Shown here: in pieces, positions 34,282-43,413 of the stretch
How positions within the stretch are numbered: position 1 is the first letter of the stretch
Layout of the letters: each line of letters opens with the position of its first letter
Source: Streptomyces sp. SM11
GTDB taxonomy: Bacteria; Actinomycetota; Actinomycetes; Streptomycetales; Streptomycetaceae
DNA: 64,000 nucleotides
Assembly (NCBI RefSeq): GCF_002910905.1
Contig: NZ_NEUE01000277.1
Span: 1 to 64,000 of the forward strand
Direction: 5' to 3'
Made by a program: the position numbers and the translations under genes
Notes under the pieces: generated by a model
Database searches by the model: none
Told to the model about the DNA's origin: nothing
Seen by the model: the letters and a program-made list of their open reading frames with translations, nothing else

Positions 34282-35307
34282 ATGCGCATTGGCGTACTCA
34301 CCTCCGGCGGCGACTGCCCCGGCCTCAACGCCGTCATCCGTTCCATCGTGCACCGCGCGGTGGTGGACCACGGCGACGAGGTCATCGGCTTCCACGACGG
34401 CTGGAAGGGCCTGCTGGAGTGCGACTACCGCAAGCTCGACCTTGACGCGGTGGGCGGCATCCTGGCCCGCGGCGGCACGATCCTCGGTTCCTCCCGCGTC
34501 CAGCCCGCGCATCTGCGCGACGGTGTGGAGCGCGCCCGCGGCCATGTCGCGGACCTCGGCCTCGACGCCATCATCCCGATCGGCGGCGAGGGCACCCTCA
34601 AGGCCGCGAACCTCCTGTCCGAGGCCGGTCTCCCGATCGTCGGCGTTCCCAAGACCATCGACAACGACATCGCCTCCACCGACGTCACCTTCGGCTTCGA
34701 CACCGCCGTCGGCGTCGCCACCGAGGCGCTGGACCGGCTGAAGACGACCGCCGAATCGCACCAGCGGGTGCTGATCGTCGAGGTCATGGGCCGGCACACC
34801 GGCTGGATCGCCCTGCACTCCGGCATGGCCGCCGGCGCCCACGCCATCGTGGTGCCCGAGCGCCCCTTCGACATCGACGAGCTGACCGAGCTGGTCGGCA
34901 AGCGTTTCTCGGCCGGCAAGAAGTTCGCCATCGTGGTGGTCGCCGAGGGCGCCAAGCCGCGTGAGGGCTCCATGCAGTTCGAGCAGGGCGTCAAGGACAT
35001 CTACGGCCACGAGCGGTTCGCCGGGGTGGCCACACAGCTCTCCGGGGAGCTGGAGCAGCGGCTCGGCAAGGAGGCCCGCCCGGTCATCCTCGGCCACGTC
35101 CAGCGCGGCGGCACCCCGACCGCGTACGACCGGGTCCTGGCGACCCGGTTCGGCTGGCACGCGGTGGAGGCGGCGCACCGGAGCGAGTTCGGGATGCTGA
35201 CCGCGCTGCGCGGCACCGACATCGTGATGGTCCCGCTGGGGAAAGCGGTCGAGACGCTGAAGACGGTCCCGGCCGAGCGGTACGCCGAAGCGGAGTGCGT
35301 GCTCTAG
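34282..35307 (+). CDS. pfkA: ATP-dependent 6-phosphofructokinase
   Basis: This 341-aa glycolytic enzyme phosphorylates fructose 6-phosphate to the 1,6-bisphosphate. Motifs: the nucleotide loop TSGGDCPGLN (8-16), GGEGT (101-105), PKTIDND (123-129, catalytic Asp) and VMGRHTGW. The Gly in GGEGT is the hallmark of ATP use. The Lys in PKTIDND is otherwise seen in PPi enzymes, and this mixed pattern is the one I remember for actinomycete ATP-PFKs. ATG 34282 starts MRIGVLTSGG, the family consensus, with AAGG upstream. The gene is closed by an exceptionally strong hairpin at 35333. Confidence 0.94.
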   Translation: MRIGVLTSGGDCPGLNAVIRSIVHRAVVDHGDEVIGFHDGWKGLLECDYRKLDLDAVGGILARGGTILGSSRVQPAHLRDGVERARGHVADLGLDAIIPIGGEGTLKAANLLSEAGLPIVGVPKTIDNDIASTDVTFGFDTAVGVATEALDRLKTTAESHQRVLIVEVMGRHTGWIALHSGMAAGAHAIVVPERPFDIDELTELVGKRFSAGKKFAIVVVAEGAKPREGSMQFEQGVKDIYGHERFAGVATQLSGELEQRLGKEARPVILGHVQRGGTPTAYDRVLATRFGWHAVEAAHRSEFGMLTALRGTDIVMVPLGKAVETLKTVPAERYAEAECVL

Positions 35308-35332
35308 AACACCTCGTCAGGACACGTCGTCC

Positions 35333-35372
35333 AGAACTGCCCCCGGCCGCGACCGCGGCCGGGGGCAGTTCT
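35333..35372 (+). terminator. 18-bp perfect stem-loop terminator after pfkA
   Basis: AGAACTGCCCCCGGCCGC (35333-35350) pairs perfectly with its complement (35355-35372) around a GACC loop, 25 bases after the pfkA stop. It isolates pfkA from the ctaG-like gene. Confidence 0.85.
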
Positions 35373-35429
35373 ACGCTGTACCGGACAACCGGCACGAAAC
35401 GGGGACGTGTCCCCATCGGGAGTGAACAG

Positions 35430-36380
35430 ATGGATCACAGCGGGCACGGCATGAACATGGATCTGCCGCCGTTCACGCTGGAGCGGGGGCTGGAGCTCTC
35501 CGTCGACCCGTTCTTCCTGACCGGCTGCGTCCTGGCGCTCGCCCTGTACGGGTACGGCGTGGTGCGGCTGCGTCGGCGCGGGGACGGCTGGCCGGTGAAC
35601 CGGATCGTGTTCTTCACCATGGGCGTGCTGAGCATCGCCCTGGTGATGTGCACCAAGCTCAACGACTACGGCATGGTCATGTTCAGCGTGCACATGGTGC
35701 AGCACATGGTGATCAGCATGCTGTCGCCGATCCTGCTGCTGCTGGGCGCCCCGGTGACGCTGGCGCTGCGCGCGCTGCCGCCAGCCGGCCGGGGGCGGAC
35801 CGGGCCGCGCGAACTGCTGCTGAAGCTGCTGCACAGCCGGTACATGAAGATCATCACGCATCCGGTGTTCACGATCCCGCTGTTCATCGCGAGCCTGTAC
35901 GCGCTGTACTTCACGCCGATCTTCGACTTCCTGATGGGCTCCAAGCCGGGTCACATCGGGATGATGGTGCACTTCCTCGCGGTCGGCCTGGTCTTCTTCT
36001 GGCCGATCATGGGCGTGGACCCGGGTCCGCACCGGCCCGGCTATCTGATGCGGATGCTGGAGCTGTTCGCCGGGATGCCGTTCCACGCGTTCTTCGGGAT
36101 CGCGCTGATGATGGCGTCGACGCCGATGGTGGAGACGTACCGGAACCCGCCCGCCTCGCTGGGTATCGATGCCCTGAGCGACCAGAACTGGGCGGGCGGC
36201 ATCGCGTGGGCGTTCAGCGAGATCCCCTCCGTGCTGGTGTTGATCGCGCTGGTCTTCCAGTGGTACCGCTCCGAGCAGCGCACCGCCCGGCGATCGGACC
36301 GGGCGGCGGACCGCGACGGTGACAAGGAGCTGGCGGCGTACAACGCCTATCTCGCGTCTTTGCAGGCGCGCGGGCAGTAG
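35430..36380 (+). CDS. CtaG-like cytochrome c oxidase assembly protein
   Basis: This 316-aa membrane protein of the CtaG/caa3-type family (DUF1404-like) is implicated in copper insertion or assembly of heme-copper oxidase. It has about seven membrane segments and a His/Met-rich N-terminus (MDHSGHGMNMDLPPF) that could bind copper. Conserved polar motifs in the membrane region are FSVHMVQHMVISMLSPILLL, MVHFLAVGLVFFWP and GMPFHAFFGIALM. ATG 35430 follows GGGAG; the open frame starts 45 residues earlier across the terminator. A 52-aa membrane protein gene follows 66 bp downstream, probably co-transcribed. Confidence 0.88.
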   Translation: MDHSGHGMNMDLPPFTLERGLELSVDPFFLTGCVLALALYGYGVVRLRRRGDGWPVNRIVFFTMGVLSIALVMCTKLNDYGMVMFSVHMVQHMVISMLSPILLLLGAPVTLALRALPPAGRGRTGPRELLLKLLHSRYMKIITHPVFTIPLFIASLYALYFTPIFDFLMGSKPGHIGMMVHFLAVGLVFFWPIMGVDPGPHRPGYLMRMLELFAGMPFHAFFGIALMMASTPMVETYRNPPASLGIDALSDQNWAGGIAWAFSEIPSVLVLIALVFQWYRSEQRTARRSDRAADRDGDKELAAYNAYLASLQARGQ

Positions 36381-36446
36381 CGCGGAGGGCGCGTCCGGGG
36401 TGACCATGGGGACAACGGCCGCGCGGCCGACGAGGAGCGTGCGCGC

Positions 36447-36605
36447 ATGTCCGGATCGACGAAGACCATGGGATACATGACCGTCGGGGCGCTGGTCACG
36501 GTGACCGCGTACACAGTGGCGCTGGGAAGCAGCGGCTGGCTCTGGTTCGGCTGGGTGGTGCTGGGTCTCTGCACCCTCGGCATGCTGGCCACGCAGGACA
36601 CCTGA
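36447..36605 (+). CDS. 52-aa membrane protein downstream of the ctaG-like gene
   Basis: This short ORF starts MSGSTKTMGYMTVGALVTVT and has two hydrophobic segments (about 9-25 and 28-45, GWLWFGWVVLGLCTLGML), ending ATQDT. GAGGAG lies 11 bases before ATG 36447. The position right behind the oxidase assembly gene suggests a small accessory membrane protein of the same unit. I do not recognise a named family. Confidence 0.7.
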   Translation: MSGSTKTMGYMTVGALVTVTAYTVALGSSGWLWFGWVVLGLCTLGMLATQDT

Positions 36606-36717
36606 CCGTCGCGGCGGGTGAACACGAGGACACCTGACCGTCGTGGGGCGGGTGTGACCACGCCTGACGGGCCCGGAGACGGGTACGAGCCGGGAGACCG
36701 GTTCGCTACGGTCGCAT

Positions 36718-36759
36718 GGTGGTGCCGGGGCCCCACGTGTGCGGGGCCCCGACACCACC
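36718..36759. promoter_or_regulatory. long dyad upstream of the acyltransferase gene
   Basis: GGTGGTG (36718-36724) and CACCACC (36753-36759) enclose GGGGCCCC (36727-36734) and GGGGCCCC (36743-36750). It could be the terminator of the upstream unit or an operator or leader hairpin for the plsC-type gene that starts 57 bp later. Confidence 0.5.
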
Positions 36760-36816
36760 GTGACCTGGTAGTACGCAGTCCTGAGTCGGTCCGGCAGAGC
36801 GAGGTGCGCCCGCAAG

Positions 36817-37533
36817 GTGTTCTATTACGTCCTGAAGTATGTCGTGCTGGGGCCTGTGCTGCGGCTGCTGTTCCGGCCCCGTATCGAAGGCCTGGAGAAC
36901 ATTCCGGAGAACGGCGCGGCGATCGTCGCGGGCAATCACCTCTCCTTCTCCGACCACTTCCTGATGCCGGCCATCATCAAGCGCCGGATCACCTTCCTGG
37001 CGAAAGCCGAGTACTTCACGGGCCCGGGGCTCAAGGGCCGGCTCACGGCGGCCTTCTTCCGCAGCGCCGGCCAGATCCCGGTGGACCGGTCCGGCAAGGA
37101 CGCCGGGCAGGCGGCCATCTGCGAGGGGCTCGGGGTGCTGAGCAAGGGCGAACTGCTGGGGATCTACCCGGAGGGCACCCGCTCGCACGACGGCAGGCTC
37201 TACAAAGGGAAGGTCGGGGTCGCGGTGATGGCGATCACCGCACAGGTGCCGGTGATCCCCTGTGCCATGGTCGGCACCTTCGAGATCCAGCCGCCCGGCC
37301 AGGTCGTGCCGAAGATCAAGCGGGTCGCGATCCGCTTCGGTGAACCGCTGGACTTCTCCCGCTACGCGGGCATGGAGAACCAGAAGGCCGCGATCCGGGC
37401 CGTGACGGACGAGATCATGTACGCGATCCTCGGACTCTCCGGCCAGGAGTACGTCGACGAGTACGCGGCCAAGGTGAAGGCGGCCGAGCAGGAGGCCACG
37501 CCACCGAGGAAGTTCCCGAAGCTGCGACGCTGA
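36817..37533 (+). CDS. plsC: 1-acyl-sn-glycerol-3-phosphate acyltransferase
   Basis: This 238-aa PlsC-type acyltransferase makes phosphatidic acid from lysophosphatidate at the membrane. The catalytic NHLSFSDH (HX4D) lies near residue 40. The substrate loop is FFRSAGQIPVDRSG, block III is IYPEGTRSHDGRLYKGK, and block IV is VIPCAMVGTFE. The N-terminus is hydrophobic (FYYVLKYVVLGPVLRLLF). The start is GTG 36817 with only a distant GAGG, so initiation may be weak or leader-dependent. The C-terminal tail is Lys/Glu-rich. It is an isolated gene preceded by a large dyad. Confidence 0.92.
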   Translation: MFYYVLKYVVLGPVLRLLFRPRIEGLENIPENGAAIVAGNHLSFSDHFLMPAIIKRRITFLAKAEYFTGPGLKGRLTAAFFRSAGQIPVDRSGKDAGQAAICEGLGVLSKGELLGIYPEGTRSHDGRLYKGKVGVAVMAITAQVPVIPCAMVGTFEIQPPGQVVPKIKRVAIRFGEPLDFSRYAGMENQKAAIRAVTDEIMYAILGLSGQEYVDEYAAKVKAAEQEATPPRKFPKLRR

Positions 37534-37597
37534 CGGCGAATACGCCACCGGCAGAGCGGCCCCGTCCGGGCGGGCCCGCTCCCCTAGCGTCGGCCCC

Positions 37598-38650
37598 ATG
37601 AGCAAGGGACACGCATGGGTGCTGGGAGCGACGGGCCAGATCGGGCGGGCCGCGGTGCGGGCGCTGGCCGCGGACGACTGGGAGGTCACCGCGGCCTCGC
37701 GCGGCGGCTGCCGGGACGAGGGCTGGGATGCCGGAGTCCGGGCGGTGGCGCTCGACCGGGACGAGGAGGGGGCGCTCGGCAGGGCGCTGGGCGACGGCTG
37801 TGACGTACTGGTCGACGTGGTGGCGTTCGGCGGCGCGCACGCCCGGCAGCTGACGGGACTGGCCGGCCGGATCGGCTCGGCCGTCGTGATCTCCAGCGGG
37901 GCGGTGTACGAGGACGACCGGGGCCACAGCTTCGACACCCAGGCGGCGCCCGACGGCTTCCCCCGCTACCCGGTGCCACTGCCGGAGACCCAGCGCACGG
38001 TGGCGCCGGGGGACGCCACGTACGGGACGCGGAAGGTCCTGCTGGAGCGGGAGCTGCTGGCGGCGGGCGAGGCGCTGCCGGTGACGCTGCTGCGCGCGGG
38101 CGCGGTCCACGGCCCGTACTGCCGGACACCGCGCGAGCTGTACGTGGTGAAGCGGCTGCTCGACGGGCGCTGGCGCAGGGTCCTCGCGTACGGCGGGAAG
38201 AGCCGCTTCCACCCGGTGCATGTGGCCAACGCGGCGGAGCTGATCCGGCTGGCCGCCCTGAAGCCGGGATCGCGTGTGCTGAACGCGGCCGATCCCGAGG
38301 CTCCTCAGGTCGCGGAGATCGCGTCGGCGATCGACGCGGTGCTCGGGCGGGAGACGGAGACGGTGCTGGTCGACGGCGCTTCCCCGGAGGGGCAGGTCGG
38401 GGTGACCCCGTGGAGCGGCGCCCACCCCGTGGTCTACGACATGACGGCCGCCGAGGAGCAGCTCGGGTACCGCCCGGTGACCGGATACGTCGAGTCGCTG
38501 CCGGAAACGGTCGCGTGGCTCGCCGGGGAGCTGGCGGCGCGCGACTGGCGGGAGGCGTTCCCGAAGATGCTGGCCAACTACGGCGAGTGGCTCTTCGACT
38601 ATGCGGCGGAGGACGCCTGGCTGGAGGCGTACGACCGGGGCCGCCGTTGA
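37598..38650 (+). CDS. NAD-dependent epimerase/dehydratase (extended SDR) family protein
   Basis: This 350-aa Rossmann protein has GATGQIG near residue 10 and the catalytic YGTRK (YxxxK) near 147, with SSGAVYEDD supplying the catalytic Ser region. It also has LRAGAVHGP and HPVHVANAAEL, typical of extended SDRs. The substrate is unknown. ATG 37598 has no strong ribosome site; TAGCGT about 7 bases before a plausible start of transcription at the ATG would allow a leaderless message. Its last 52 bp overlap the converging ureD gene, so antisense interference is possible. Confidence 0.85.
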   Translation: MSKGHAWVLGATGQIGRAAVRALAADDWEVTAASRGGCRDEGWDAGVRAVALDRDEEGALGRALGDGCDVLVDVVAFGGAHARQLTGLAGRIGSAVVISSGAVYEDDRGHSFDTQAAPDGFPRYPVPLPETQRTVAPGDATYGTRKVLLERELLAAGEALPVTLLRAGAVHGPYCRTPRELYVVKRLLDGRWRRVLAYGGKSRFHPVHVANAAELIRLAALKPGSRVLNAADPEAPQVAEIASAIDAVLGRETETVLVDGASPEGQVGVTPWSGAHPVVYDMTAAEEQLGYRPVTGYVESLPETVAWLAGELAARDWREAFPKMLANYGEWLFDYAAEDAWLEAYDRGRR

Positions 38651-39459
38651 GCGACGACGGGCCGGCCCGCGTCGTGGTCCTCCTTGAGCCCGTCCAGCAG
38701 CTCATGCATCGCGTCGTCCAGGATTCCGCGCAACAGGCGGGCGTCGGCGGCCACGGCGGTCACCAGGACGGCCGGGCCGGCCAACGGGCTGAGTGCGGCG
38801 GTGGGTCCGAGGAGGCGCGCGGGGAGCGGGGCGTCCCCGAGGGCCGGGTCGGCGAGGAGCAGTTGGCCGACGGCCCGGTGGCCGCCGAGGACGGCGGGGC
38901 CGTCCCAGCCGCCGGGCGCGCCGGGCGCGCCGGGTCCGTAGGCCAGTTGCTGGTCCAGAAGGGGGCGGCCCGCGCGGTGGACGGTGAGCCGGGTGGTGAG
39001 CGCGCCGGTGGGCTCTCCGTGCCGGCCGAGGATCTGCTCCTCGCGCAGCAGCAGCCGCCCGGTGGCGGCGAGTCGGACCCGGGTGGTCAGGCGCAGGTCG
39101 CTGCCGTGGGCGGAGACGTGCTGTTCGGGAAGCCAGTGCAGTACGGCCCCCTCCCCCACGCTCAGGTCAACGGTGTACGTGGACGGCCCGCCGTCCGCCC
39201 GTGCTGCGGGCAGGGCTACGGTGGCCGCCGCCGAGTCCACGGTGAGGCACGCCCTGTCCACGATGTCGGCCTCGATCGCCAGCCGGTCGCCGTTCAGCGG
39301 GGCGCTCATCGCGCCGACGACGGTGACCTGGGCGTGCGTGGCCAGCGGGGAGCGGGTGCGGCGCAGGGCGAGCGGCCCGTCGCTCTCCAGGACGGGCAGG
39401 GCCGTCCCGCCCCGCCCGTCGGGCTCGGCGCGGAGCCGGGCCGCCGCTCGGACGTTCAT
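38599..39459 (-). CDS. ureD: urease accessory protein UreD
   Basis: This 286-aa protein is the scaffold of the UreD-UreF-UreG nickel-insertion complex on urease. Landmarks are [20 protein letters not shown], an HLD-like central part ([17 protein letters not shown], the PxP-x-P-type PEQ motif region), and [15 protein letters not shown]. It is the last gene of the operon and its start overlaps the ureG stop by four bases (ATGA type). Its C-terminal 17 codons overlap the 3' end of the converging SDR gene. Confidence 0.92.
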   Translation of the reverse strand: MNVRAAARLRAEPDGRGGTALPVLESDGPLALRRTRSPLATHAQVTVVGAMSAPLNGDRLAIEADIVDRACLTVDSAAATVALPAARADGGPSTYTVDLSVGEGAVLHWLPEQHVSAHGSDLRLTTRVRLAATGRLLLREEQILGRHGEPTGALTTRLTVHRAGRPLLDQQLAYGPGAPGAPGGWDGPAVLGGHRAVGQLLLADPALGDAPLPARLLGPTAALSPLAGPAVLVTAVAADARLLRGILDDAMHELLDGLKEDHDAGRPVVAQRRPRSYASSQASSAA

Positions 39460-40133
39460 GCTGTCCAGGCGGCGAGCCGCACCCGCACCCAGTCGGCGAC
39501 CGGGCCGACGCCCTCGGCGGAGGTCAAGGAGGTGAAGGCGACGGGGAGTTCGCCGCGCTGCTTCTTGGCGTCCAGGGCCATCCGCTCCAGGTCGGAGCCG
39601 ACGTAGGAGGCGAGGTCGGTCTTGTTGACGACGAGGAGGTCGGCGGTGGTGACGCCGGGGCCGCCCTTGCGGGGGATGTCGTCGCCGCCGGCCACGTCGA
39701 TGATGAAGATCTGGGCGTCGACCAGTCCCTTGGAGAAGGTGGCGGTGAGGTTGTCGCCGCCGGACTCCACGAGGATCAGGTCGAGCGGGCCGGTCGTCTC
39801 CTCCAGCTCCTCGACGGCTTCGAGGTTGGCGGAGATGTCGTCGCGGATCGCGGTGTGCGGGCAGGCGCCGGTCTCGACGGCCTGGATCCGTTCGGGCGGC
39901 AGGACCGCCTGCCGGAGCAGGAAGTCGGCGTCCTCCTGGGTGTAGATGTCGTTGGTGACAACGGCGATGGAGAGCCGGTCGCGCAGTTCGCGGCAGAGGG
40001 CGGCGACGGTGGCCGTCTTGCCGGAGCCGACGGGGCCGCCGAGGCCGATGCGCAAGGCGCGCCGGGTGCCGTCGGGGCGGGTGGCGTCGGCGCTGACGGC
40101 GGCGGGGCCGTCGTGGGAGTGGCCGAGGTGCAT
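39456..40133 (-). CDS. ureG: urease accessory GTPase UreG
   Basis: This 225-aa SIMIBI GTPase drives nickel delivery to apo-urease. It has P-loop GGPVGSGKT (32-40), the metal motif [13 protein letters not shown] (CPH invariant), [12 protein letters not shown], and NKTD for guanine specificity. A short His-containing N-terminus (HLGHSHDG) could hold extra nickel. ATG 40133 fits family length. It is followed by ureD with overlap and preceded by a 120-bp gap from ureF, an unusually long spacer in an otherwise tight operon, containing a 19-bp tandem repeat. Confidence 0.95.
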   Translation of the reverse strand: MHLGHSHDGPAAVSADATRPDGTRRALRIGLGGPVGSGKTATVAALCRELRDRLSIAVVTNDIYTQEDADFLLRQAVLPPERIQAVETGACPHTAIRDDISANLEAVEELEETTGPLDLILVESGGDNLTATFSKGLVDAQIFIIDVAGGDDIPRKGGPGVTTADLLVVNKTDLASYVGSDLERMALDAKKQRGELPVAFTSLTSAEGVGPVADWVRVRLAAWTA

Positions 40134-40190
40134 GGGGGCTCCTGTCGGAAGCGTGCGGGCCGGAAGGTGGGGTCCGGGGCCGCGAGCGTG

Positions 40191-40235
40191 GGTGCGGGGC
40201 GGGAGGCTGGGTGCGGGGCGGAAGGCTGAGTGCGG
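40191..40235. repeat. 19-bp tandem repeat in the ureF-ureG gap
   Basis: The unit GGTGCGGGGCGGGAGGCTG (40191-40209) is followed by a copy with one change (40210-40228) and a partial third copy. It separates ureF and ureG, which are usually close or overlapping. Confidence 0.65.
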
Positions 40236-40253
40236 CCGACAGGCGGGCGCGGG

Positions 40254-40916
40254 TTACGAGGCGAAGAGGCGGACCGGCCAGGCGGCGTGTGCCTCGGCGG
40301 TGATGTCGAGGAGCGGGGCCGAGGATGCGGGCAGGGCGTCGATGCCCTGCCGGGCGGCCTCGGCGGCCTGTTCGGCGACCCGGTCCAGCTCGGGGGCGAG
40401 CCGGGCGAGTACGGCGGTGGCGTGGAAGGGGTCGAGGGAGAGGAGGCGGACGACGGCGGTGGCGGGGCCGCTGACGGTCTCGTACGCGACACAGTGCGCG
40501 GCGTCCACGGGGTCCAGGCCCGCCGCCCGTGCGGTGAGCCCGAGGACGACGGGCTGGTGGGCGCCGCGCGGCCGGGCCAGGGCGAGCGCGTCCAGTTCGG
40601 GGCTCGGCCAGGTGGCGCGGGCGGCCCGCATCATCTGCCGGCCCAGCTTGCGCGCGGTGGTCCGCAGGGCGGGCGAGGGTGTGCGGGCGTCGGCTGCCTC
40701 GTCGAGGGCGAGTGGGTCGAGGCTGTGGGCGGCCGCCGCGGCGAGGGCGGCTGCGGTGAGGCCCGCGGTGTGCAGACGGCCCCGGCAGAAGTCGGCGAGG
40801 GAGGCGGCGTCGCGGATCCGGCCCTCGGCGACGGCCGGTTCGGCGCCACCGGAGTGGGCGTGCCCCCCGGCGGGGAACCGGCCGTCGGCGAGGACCAGGA
40901 GTGCAGCGCGTGACAT
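40254..40916 (-). CDS. ureF: urease accessory protein UreF
   Basis: This 220-aa all-helical UreF acts as a check-point for UreG GTPase in urease activation. Family features are LLVLADGRFPAGGHAHSGG at the N-terminus, LADFCRGRLHTAGL, and the late region RQGIDALPASSAPLLDITAE. Ala-rich composition is normal for actinobacterial UreF. ATG 40916 lies 17 bp behind the ureC stop, so it is coupled to the structural genes. Confidence 0.92.
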   Translation of the reverse strand: MSRAALLVLADGRFPAGGHAHSGGAEPAVAEGRIRDAASLADFCRGRLHTAGLTAAALAAAAAHSLDPLALDEAADARTPSPALRTTARKLGRQMMRAARATWPSPELDALALARPRGAHQPVVLGLTARAAGLDPVDAAHCVAYETVSGPATAVVRLLSLDPFHATAVLARLAPELDRVAEQAAEAARQGIDALPASSAPLLDITAEAHAAWPVRLFAS

Positions 40917-40933
40917 GGGTTCGGTCCGCCGGA

Positions 40934-42655
40934 TCAGAAGAGGAAGTAACGCTGGGCCATGGGCAGTTCCACCGCGGGTGCGGGCTCGACCGGGTCGCCG
41001 TCGATGGTGACGGCGAAGCTGTCGGGGTCGACGTGCACCCGCGGCAGGGCGTCGTTCTCCCGCATGTCCGCCTTGGTGACCCCCCGGGTGCTGGTGATCG
41101 GCACGAACCGCTTGTCCAGGGCGAGCCGTTCGGGCAGCCCGTCCTCGATCGCCGCGGCGGAGACGAAGTTGAACGAGCTGTGGGCGGCCGCCCGCCCCAG
41201 GGCGCCGAACATCAGTCGGGGCAGGACCGGCTGGGGCGTCGGGATGGAGGCGTTGGCGTCACCCATCTGCGCGTACGCGATCTGACCGCCCTTGATGACG
41301 GTCTGCGGCTTGACGCCGAAGAACGCCGGGTCCCAGAGGACGAGGTCGGCGAGCTTGCCGGTCTCCACGGAGCCGATCTCCCGGTCCAGGCCCTGTGCCA
41401 CCGCCGGGTTGATGGTGTATTTGGCGACGTAGCGACGGACCCGGTGGTTGTCGGCCCGGCCGTCCCCGGGCAGGGCGCCGCGCCGCTTCTTCATCACATG
41501 GGCGGTCTGCCAGGTCCGCAGGATCACCTCGCCGATGCGGCCCATGGCCTGGGAGTCCGAGGAGATGATCGAGATGGCGCCGAGGTCGTGCAGGATGTCC
41601 TCGGCCGCGATGGTGGAGGGCCGGATACGGGACTCCGCGAACGCCAGGTCCTCGGAGACCGCGGGGTTCAGATGGTGGCAGACCATCAGCATGTCGAGGT
41701 GTTCCTCGATGGTGTTGACGGTGTGCGGCCGGGTGGGGTTGGTCGAGCTGGGCAGGACGTACGGTTCGGAGACCACGCTGATGATGTCGGGTGCGTGACC
41801 GCCGCCCGCTCCCTCGGTGTGGTACGCGTGGATCGTCCGGCCGGCGATGGCGGCGAGGGTGTCGGCGACGAACCCGGCCTCGTTGAGGGTGTCCGTGTGG
41901 ATGGCGAGCTGCGCGCCTGTCCGCTCGCAGACGGTGAGGCAGGCGTCGATGGCGGCGGGCGTGGCACCCCAGTCCTCGTGGATCTTGAATCCCAGCGCAC
42001 CGCCGCGCAGTTGGGAGTCCATGGCCTCCTGCGACATCGTGTTGCCCTTGCCGAGCAGCCCGATGTTGACCGGGAAGGTCTCCAGCGCCTCGAACATCCG
42101 GGCGAGGTGCCAGGGTCCGGGCGTGATCGTGGTGGCCTTGGTGCCTTCCGCGGGTCCGGTGCCGCCGCCAACGAGGGTGGTGATGCCGCTGGAGAGCGCC
42201 TGGTCGACGAGGGTGGGCGAGATGAAGTGGACGTGGGCGTCGACCGCTCCGGCGGTGAGCAGCCTCCCGTTGCCCGCGATGATCTCTGTCTCGGGGCCGA
42301 TCACCAGGTCGGGGTGGACGCCGTCCATGGTGTCCGGGTTCCCGGCCTTGCCGATGCCGGCGATCCGGCCGTCCCGGATGCCGATGTCGGCCTTGACGAT
42401 GCCCCAGTGGTCGATGACGACGGCCCCGGTGACGACGGTGTCCGGCGCGCCTTCGGCCCGGGTGGTGCGGGCCTGGCCCATGGACTCCCGGATCACCTTG
42501 CCGCCGCCGAACACCGCCTCGTCGCCCGCGCGTCCGGGGCCTCCCGAGCGGTCCTCCTCGACCTCGACGAGCAGACCCGTGTCGGCGAGCCGGATCCGGT
42601 CGCCGGTGGTGGGGCCGAACAGATCGGCGTAGACGGCTCGCTCAAGGTCAGGCAT
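40934..42655 (-). CDS. ureC: urease alpha subunit
   Basis: This 573-aa catalytic subunit hydrolyses urea to ammonia and carbamate with a bis-nickel centre. Ligands are visible: [10 protein letters not shown] (two His), [10 protein letters not shown] (carbamylated Lys), [11 protein letters not shown] (His), [13 protein letters not shown] (His), the flap His in MVCHHLNP, and SSDSQAMGR (Asp). ATG 42655 is chosen for the GGAGG site at the correct distance; a GTG three codons earlier is too close to it. It overlaps ureB by eight bases. The family length is about 570 aa, so it looks intact. Confidence 0.97.
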   Translation of the reverse strand: MPDLERAVYADLFGPTTGDRIRLADTGLLVEVEEDRSGGPGRAGDEAVFGGGKVIRESMGQARTTRAEGAPDTVVTGAVVIDHWGIVKADIGIRDGRIAGIGKAGNPDTMDGVHPDLVIGPETEIIAGNGRLLTAGAVDAHVHFISPTLVDQALSSGITTLVGGGTGPAEGTKATTITPGPWHLARMFEALETFPVNIGLLGKGNTMSQEAMDSQLRGGALGFKIHEDWGATPAAIDACLTVCERTGAQLAIHTDTLNEAGFVADTLAAIAGRTIHAYHTEGAGGGHAPDIISVVSEPYVLPSSTNPTRPHTVNTIEEHLDMLMVCHHLNPAVSEDLAFAESRIRPSTIAAEDILHDLGAISIISSDSQAMGRIGEVILRTWQTAHVMKKRRGALPGDGRADNHRVRRYVAKYTINPAVAQGLDREIGSVETGKLADLVLWDPAFFGVKPQTVIKGGQIAYAQMGDANASIPTPQPVLPRLMFGALGRAAAHSSFNFVSAAAIEDGLPERLALDKRFVPITSTRGVTKADMRENDALPRVHVDPDSFAVTIDGDPVEPAPAVELPMAQRYFLF

Positions 42656-42959
42656 CGAGGGCACCTCCGGTTTCGCCGCGCAGGCCGGGGACGACGCGGC
42701 GGCCGGTGAGGGGGACGAGTTCGACGTCGGCGGGGATGCCGGGTTCGAAACGGACCGCCGTGCCGGCGGCGATGTTCAGCCGCAGGCCGCGGGCGCCGAC
42801 GCGGTCGAAGCGCAGTCCGGGGTTGGCCTCGGCGAAGTGGTAGTGGGAGCCGACCTGGACGGGCCGGTCGGCGGCGTTGAGGACGGTGAGGCGGGTGACC
42901 GCCCGCCCCTCGTTGAGGGGGATGTCCCCGTCCCCGTACAGGATCTCTCCGGGAATCAT
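42648..42959 (-). CDS. ureB: urease beta subunit
   Basis: This 103-aa structural subunit of urease is recognisable by [40 protein letters not shown] (the conserved HYHF) and [17 protein letters not shown]. It is the separate-beta form, as usual in Streptomyces. It starts 14 bp behind ureA and overlaps ureC, so the three structural genes are coupled. Confidence 0.96.
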   Translation of the reverse strand: MIPGEILYGDGDIPLNEGRAVTRLTVLNAADRPVQVGSHYHFAEANPGLRFDRVGARGLRLNIAAGTAVRFEPGIPADVELVPLTGRRVVPGLRGETGGALDA

Positions 42960-42973
42960 CGGTGTCGCCCCCG

Positions 42974-43276
<303 letters not shown>

Positions 43277-43336
43277 GCTTCCACCTCATCGTCTTCCGTC
43301 CGGCTCAGGGTCCGGACGCAGCGGGACCCTACCCCC

Positions 43337-43355
43337 GTTCAACAATTCGTTGAAC
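43337..43355. promoter_or_regulatory. palindrome upstream of the urease operon
   Basis: GTTCAAC (43337-43343) and GTTGAAC (43349-43355) form a perfect inverted repeat with a 5-bp spacer AATTC, 61 bp upstream of the ureA start. It does not look like a GlnR box as I remember it. The downstream gene (TetR, converging on this region with its 3' end) is one possible but unproven partner. Confidence 0.6.
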
Positions 43356-43413
43356 GCGAAAAGGGCCCTCGCGACCAGGCATTGCACGTTAGGGCGGAAG
43401 CTTTTCCGTTGCG

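Noticed and set aside
40901-42709. 602-aa plus-strand frame opposite ureC
   Set aside because: All urease ligands lie on the minus strand; the plus frame is a codon-bias artefact.
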